Shown here: piece by piece, positions 62,276 through 64,000 of the stretch | Position numbering within the stretch: the first letter of the stretch is position 1 | How the letters are laid out: each line of letters starts with the position of its first letter | Assembly: GCF_010646885.2 (NCBI RefSeq) | Contig: NZ_CP050700.1 | Span: forward strand, 4,552,501 to 4,616,500 | DNA from: Desulfopila sp. IMCC35008 | GTDB lineage: Bacteria > Desulfobacterota > Desulfobulbia > Desulfobulbales > Desulfocapsaceae | Length of the DNA: 64,000 bases | Direction: 5' to 3' | The notes under the pieces: model-generated | What the model was told of the DNA's origin: nothing | The model's database searches: none | The model's input: only the letters and a program-made list of their open reading frames with translations | Position numbers and translations under genes: made by a program

Positions 62276-63580
62276 ATGAATGCACATATATCACAGAAAG
62301 AACTCGCAGAACAGCATCTGCTTGAAGCGGCAAAAGAGTTCCAGAAATGTATGCAGTGTGGTAAATGCCGCAGTGTCTGCCCTGTTTTCAAGGAATTCGG
62401 AAACGAACTGTACGTAGCCCGCGGCAAGAACAAGCTCGCTGAAAAACTGGTTTCCGGTGATTTACAGATCACCAAGAAAGTAGAGAGCGCCATAAACGAA
62501 TGCCTTAACTGTAAAACCTGTTCTACTAACTGCCCGGCCGGCGTAAGCCCGGAACACGTGGTACTCCGTTTACGCTGGTACATTACAACCCAGAAGGGTC
62601 TTCACTTCTTTAAGGCACTTATCTTCCGCCAGCTGCTTTGGCGCAAGTGGCCTATCACCCTTGGCTGCTCAATCGTGGCCCTGGCTCAAAGAGTACTGTT
62701 CGGTATCGGCCCCAAAAACCCGGTTCGTTATCTCTTCCCGCTTTTCGGTTTTGCCAAACGGCGTAACTTTCCGCAGCTTGCCCTGCGCAGCGCCCAGTCT
62801 ATACTCCCGGAAGTGAACCCAGCCAAAAATGGTCCACGTAAAATGCGTATCGGCTATTTCACCGGTTGTGCGGGTAATCTTATCTACACCAACGTTGCCA
62901 AATCTGTGGTGGATGTACTCACCGCTTACGGGCATGAGGTTGTTATACCAAAAAAGCAGAAATGTAACGGCACCCCTGTTCTGTCCAACGGTGACTATGA
63001 AGGTGCCAGACGATTGATGCAGCATAACTTCGACCTGTTCCGTCAGTACGATCTGGACGCCATCGTAGTGGCCTGCTCATCATGCGGCATGTCACTGAAA
63101 AAAGAGATCAAGGTCTTTATCGATGACAGCCCGGAATTGCAGGAATTCACCGGCAAGGTATACGATATTAATGAATTTATTGAACAGAATCTTGAGATCA
63201 AGCCGGAACAGCTTGGTCGTCTGCCGTACAAGGTAACCTATCACGACCCATGTCACATGGTTCGTGGACAGGGTATCAAGGACCAACCTAGAGAGCTGCT
63301 TAAGATGATTCCCGGTGTGGAATTTACCGAGATGAAAAACGCAGACACCTGCTGCGGCTCCGCCGGAAGTTACTGTATCACCCATTATGAGACCTCGATC
63401 AAAATAAATGATCACAAAATCAAGGATATACAAGATGCCAATGTCGACATGGTTGCCACCGGTTGCCCGACCTGTGTCATGCATATCTCAGACAATCTGG
63501 CCCAGCATGATTCAAAAGAAAATGTAAAATTCGTTGTTGAACTGCTGGCGGATTCCCTGCGGGCTGCCAAAACAATATAA
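62276..63580 (+). CDS. glcF: Iron-sulfur subunit of lactate/glycolate dehydrogenase, GlcF/LldE-like
   Basis: 434-residue protein. Two 4Fe-4S motifs at the N-terminus (CMQCGKCRSVCP, CLNCKTCSTNCP), then two CCG domains (first with GYFTGCAGNLIYTN, second with HDPCHMVRGQGIKD and CCGSAGSYCITHYE), which bind a further cluster or quinone-side cofactor in heterodisulfide-reductase-like proteins. A hydrophobic stretch near residue 125 may help membrane association. It follows the flavoprotein gene by 20 bp with GAAGGAG as ribosome site. Confidence 0.92.
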   Translation: MNAHISQKELAEQHLLEAAKEFQKCMQCGKCRSVCPVFKEFGNELYVARGKNKLAEKLVSGDLQITKKVESAINECLNCKTCSTNCPAGVSPEHVVLRLRWYITTQKGLHFFKALIFRQLLWRKWPITLGCSIVALAQRVLFGIGPKNPVRYLFPLFGFAKRRNFPQLALRSAQSILPEVNPAKNGPRKMRIGYFTGCAGNLIYTNVAKSVVDVLTAYGHEVVIPKKQKCNGTPVLSNGDYEGARRLMQHNFDLFRQYDLDAIVVACSSCGMSLKKEIKVFIDDSPELQEFTGKVYDINEFIEQNLEIKPEQLGRLPYKVTYHDPCHMVRGQGIKDQPRELLKMIPGVEFTEMKNADTCCGSAGSYCITHYETSIKINDHKIKDIQDANVDMVATGCPTCVMHISDNLAQHDSKENVKFVVELLADSLRAAKTI

Positions 63581-63603
63581 CCCTCGTTTTCCATACAAGA
63601 AAT

Positions 63604-63628
63604 GGGGTCAGACCTAAGGTCTGACCCC
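63604..63628. repeat. Perfect inverted repeat, REP-like
   Basis: Perfect 11-bp arms (GGGGTCAGACC and complement) with a 3-nt loop, 23 bp after glcF. No T-run follows on the plus strand (AAAAA does), so it may be a REP-type element that also ends the transcript. GGGGTCAG palindromes are often dispersed in proteobacterial genomes, from memory. Confidence 0.55.
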
Positions 63629-63691
63629 GGAAAAATCAGTACAACACTTCTTCATCGGCGGGAGCGCTCAATGCCCCCCCGGTTTTACATA

Positions 63692-63737
63692 AAAACAGAA
63701 AAGCGGATACCCACGTGGGCATCCGCTTTCCTGTTTT
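63692..63737 (-). terminator. Long hairpin after acetyl-CoA synthetase
   Basis: A nearly perfect hairpin (AAAACAG and GCGGAT-CCCAC blocks with their complements), flanked by A- and T-tracts. It lies 33 bp past the stop of the minus-strand gene and faces glcF, so it may serve both directions. Confidence 0.75.
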
Positions 63738-63769
63738 CAGTGGTTAGTTAATTAGGGTGGACGGCCTAA

Positions 63770-64000
63770 TTATCCTTGTACCATCTTCTGAATTTCTTCT
63801 ACAATCTCCGGATTCGCGAGCGTCATCACGTTACCCACATCACCATTATTGGAGATTGCACCGAGCACCCTTCTCATCAATTTACCTGAGCGGGTCTTCG
63901 GCATATCCGGAACGATCCAGACATTTTTACATTTGGCGATCTTACCGATCTGGAAGGTAATGGCATCAGCAACCTTCTGCTGCAGCTCCGGTGATGATTC
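63770..64000 (-). CDS. acsA: Acetyl-CoA synthetase, C-terminal part (partial)
   Basis: The minus-strand frame is open from the window end to a TAA at 63770-63772, giving the last 76 residues. IVPDMPKTRSGKLMRRVLGA is the C-terminal signature of AMP-forming acetyl-CoA synthetases, including the Lys that is acetylated in Acs. The N-terminal and catalytic core lie beyond the window. A propionyl-CoA synthetase cannot be excluded from this part alone. Confidence 0.88.
   Translation of the reverse strand, partial: ESSPELQQKVADAITFQIGKIAKCKNVWIVPDMPKTRSGKLMRRVLGAISNNGDVGNVMTLANPEIVEEIQKMVQG

Noticed and set aside
1..64000. CRISPR array
   Set aside because: No series of regularly spaced direct repeats was seen; the only large direct repeats are the two islet ends.

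Overview
The window looks like the chromosome of an anaerobic, respiratory Gram-negative bacterium. The best guess is a Desulfobacterota sulfate reducer of the Desulfobulbales type. Supporting genes are a tungsten aldehyde:ferredoxin oxidoreductase with its own polyferredoxin, a GlcD/GlcF-type lactate/glycolate dehydrogenase, two complete TRAP transporters, a citramalate synthase, a hemerythrin-tailed chemoreceptor, and a porin-like and other exported proteins. The lineage is inferred from gene content only; no rRNA or other marker gene is present.

Layout. 1-2.5 kb: end of a peptide/nickel-type ABC transporter (permease fragment, two ATPases). 2.6-7.7 kb: EamA exporter, a Fic-domain protein with an HTH and a 49-bp inverted repeat touching its start codon, an unknown membrane-anchored protein and a zinc-free MDR oxidoreductase. 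8-11.6 kb: four-gene OpuC/OsmU-type osmoprotectant importer. 12.7-14.9 kb: IS91-family element with a tyrosine recombinase and an HUH transposase, followed by a lone attC-like site, a GNAT gene and a PAS pseudogene. 16.1-20.4 kb: MFS exporter, CPBP protease, outer-membrane protein and TetR regulator, with three copies of a 17-bp TetR-type operator and an extra HTH-only mini-TetR.

20.6-27.8 kb is the most striking part: two related genomic islets sit in tandem in the 3' end of a tRNA-Pro gene. Both share about 196 bp at the left end (including 47 bp of the tRNA) and a hairpin at the right end. The outer islet carries a C45-type acyltransferase/peptidase gene with a TetR regulator and twin operators, an integrase remnant and a broken reductase gene. 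The inner islet carries a HigB/HigA-like toxin-antitoxin pair and an 811-residue archaeo-eukaryotic-primase/SF2-helicase protein like those of TOTE conflict systems, so it is a candidate defence islet.

28-64 kb is mostly core metabolism: long-chain acyl-CoA synthetase; an acyltransferase-hydrolase fusion; ornithine cyclodeaminase plus arginase (arginine to proline and ammonia); TRAP transporter 1; an FCD-type GntR regulator; citramalate synthase and a MarR regulator; a large secreted dockerin-bearing protein; TRAP transporter 2 divergent from a fused HyuA-HyuB oxoprolinase/hydantoinase; malate dehydrogenase; AOR and ferredoxin; a chemoreceptor; the lactate/glycolate dehydrogenase; and the 3' end of an acetyl-CoA synthetase. 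ATTGGT(N3)ACC-type operators lie next to the GntR gene, ahead of citramalate synthase, and again 20 kb away ahead of the lactate dehydrogenase, suggesting one regulator links these units.
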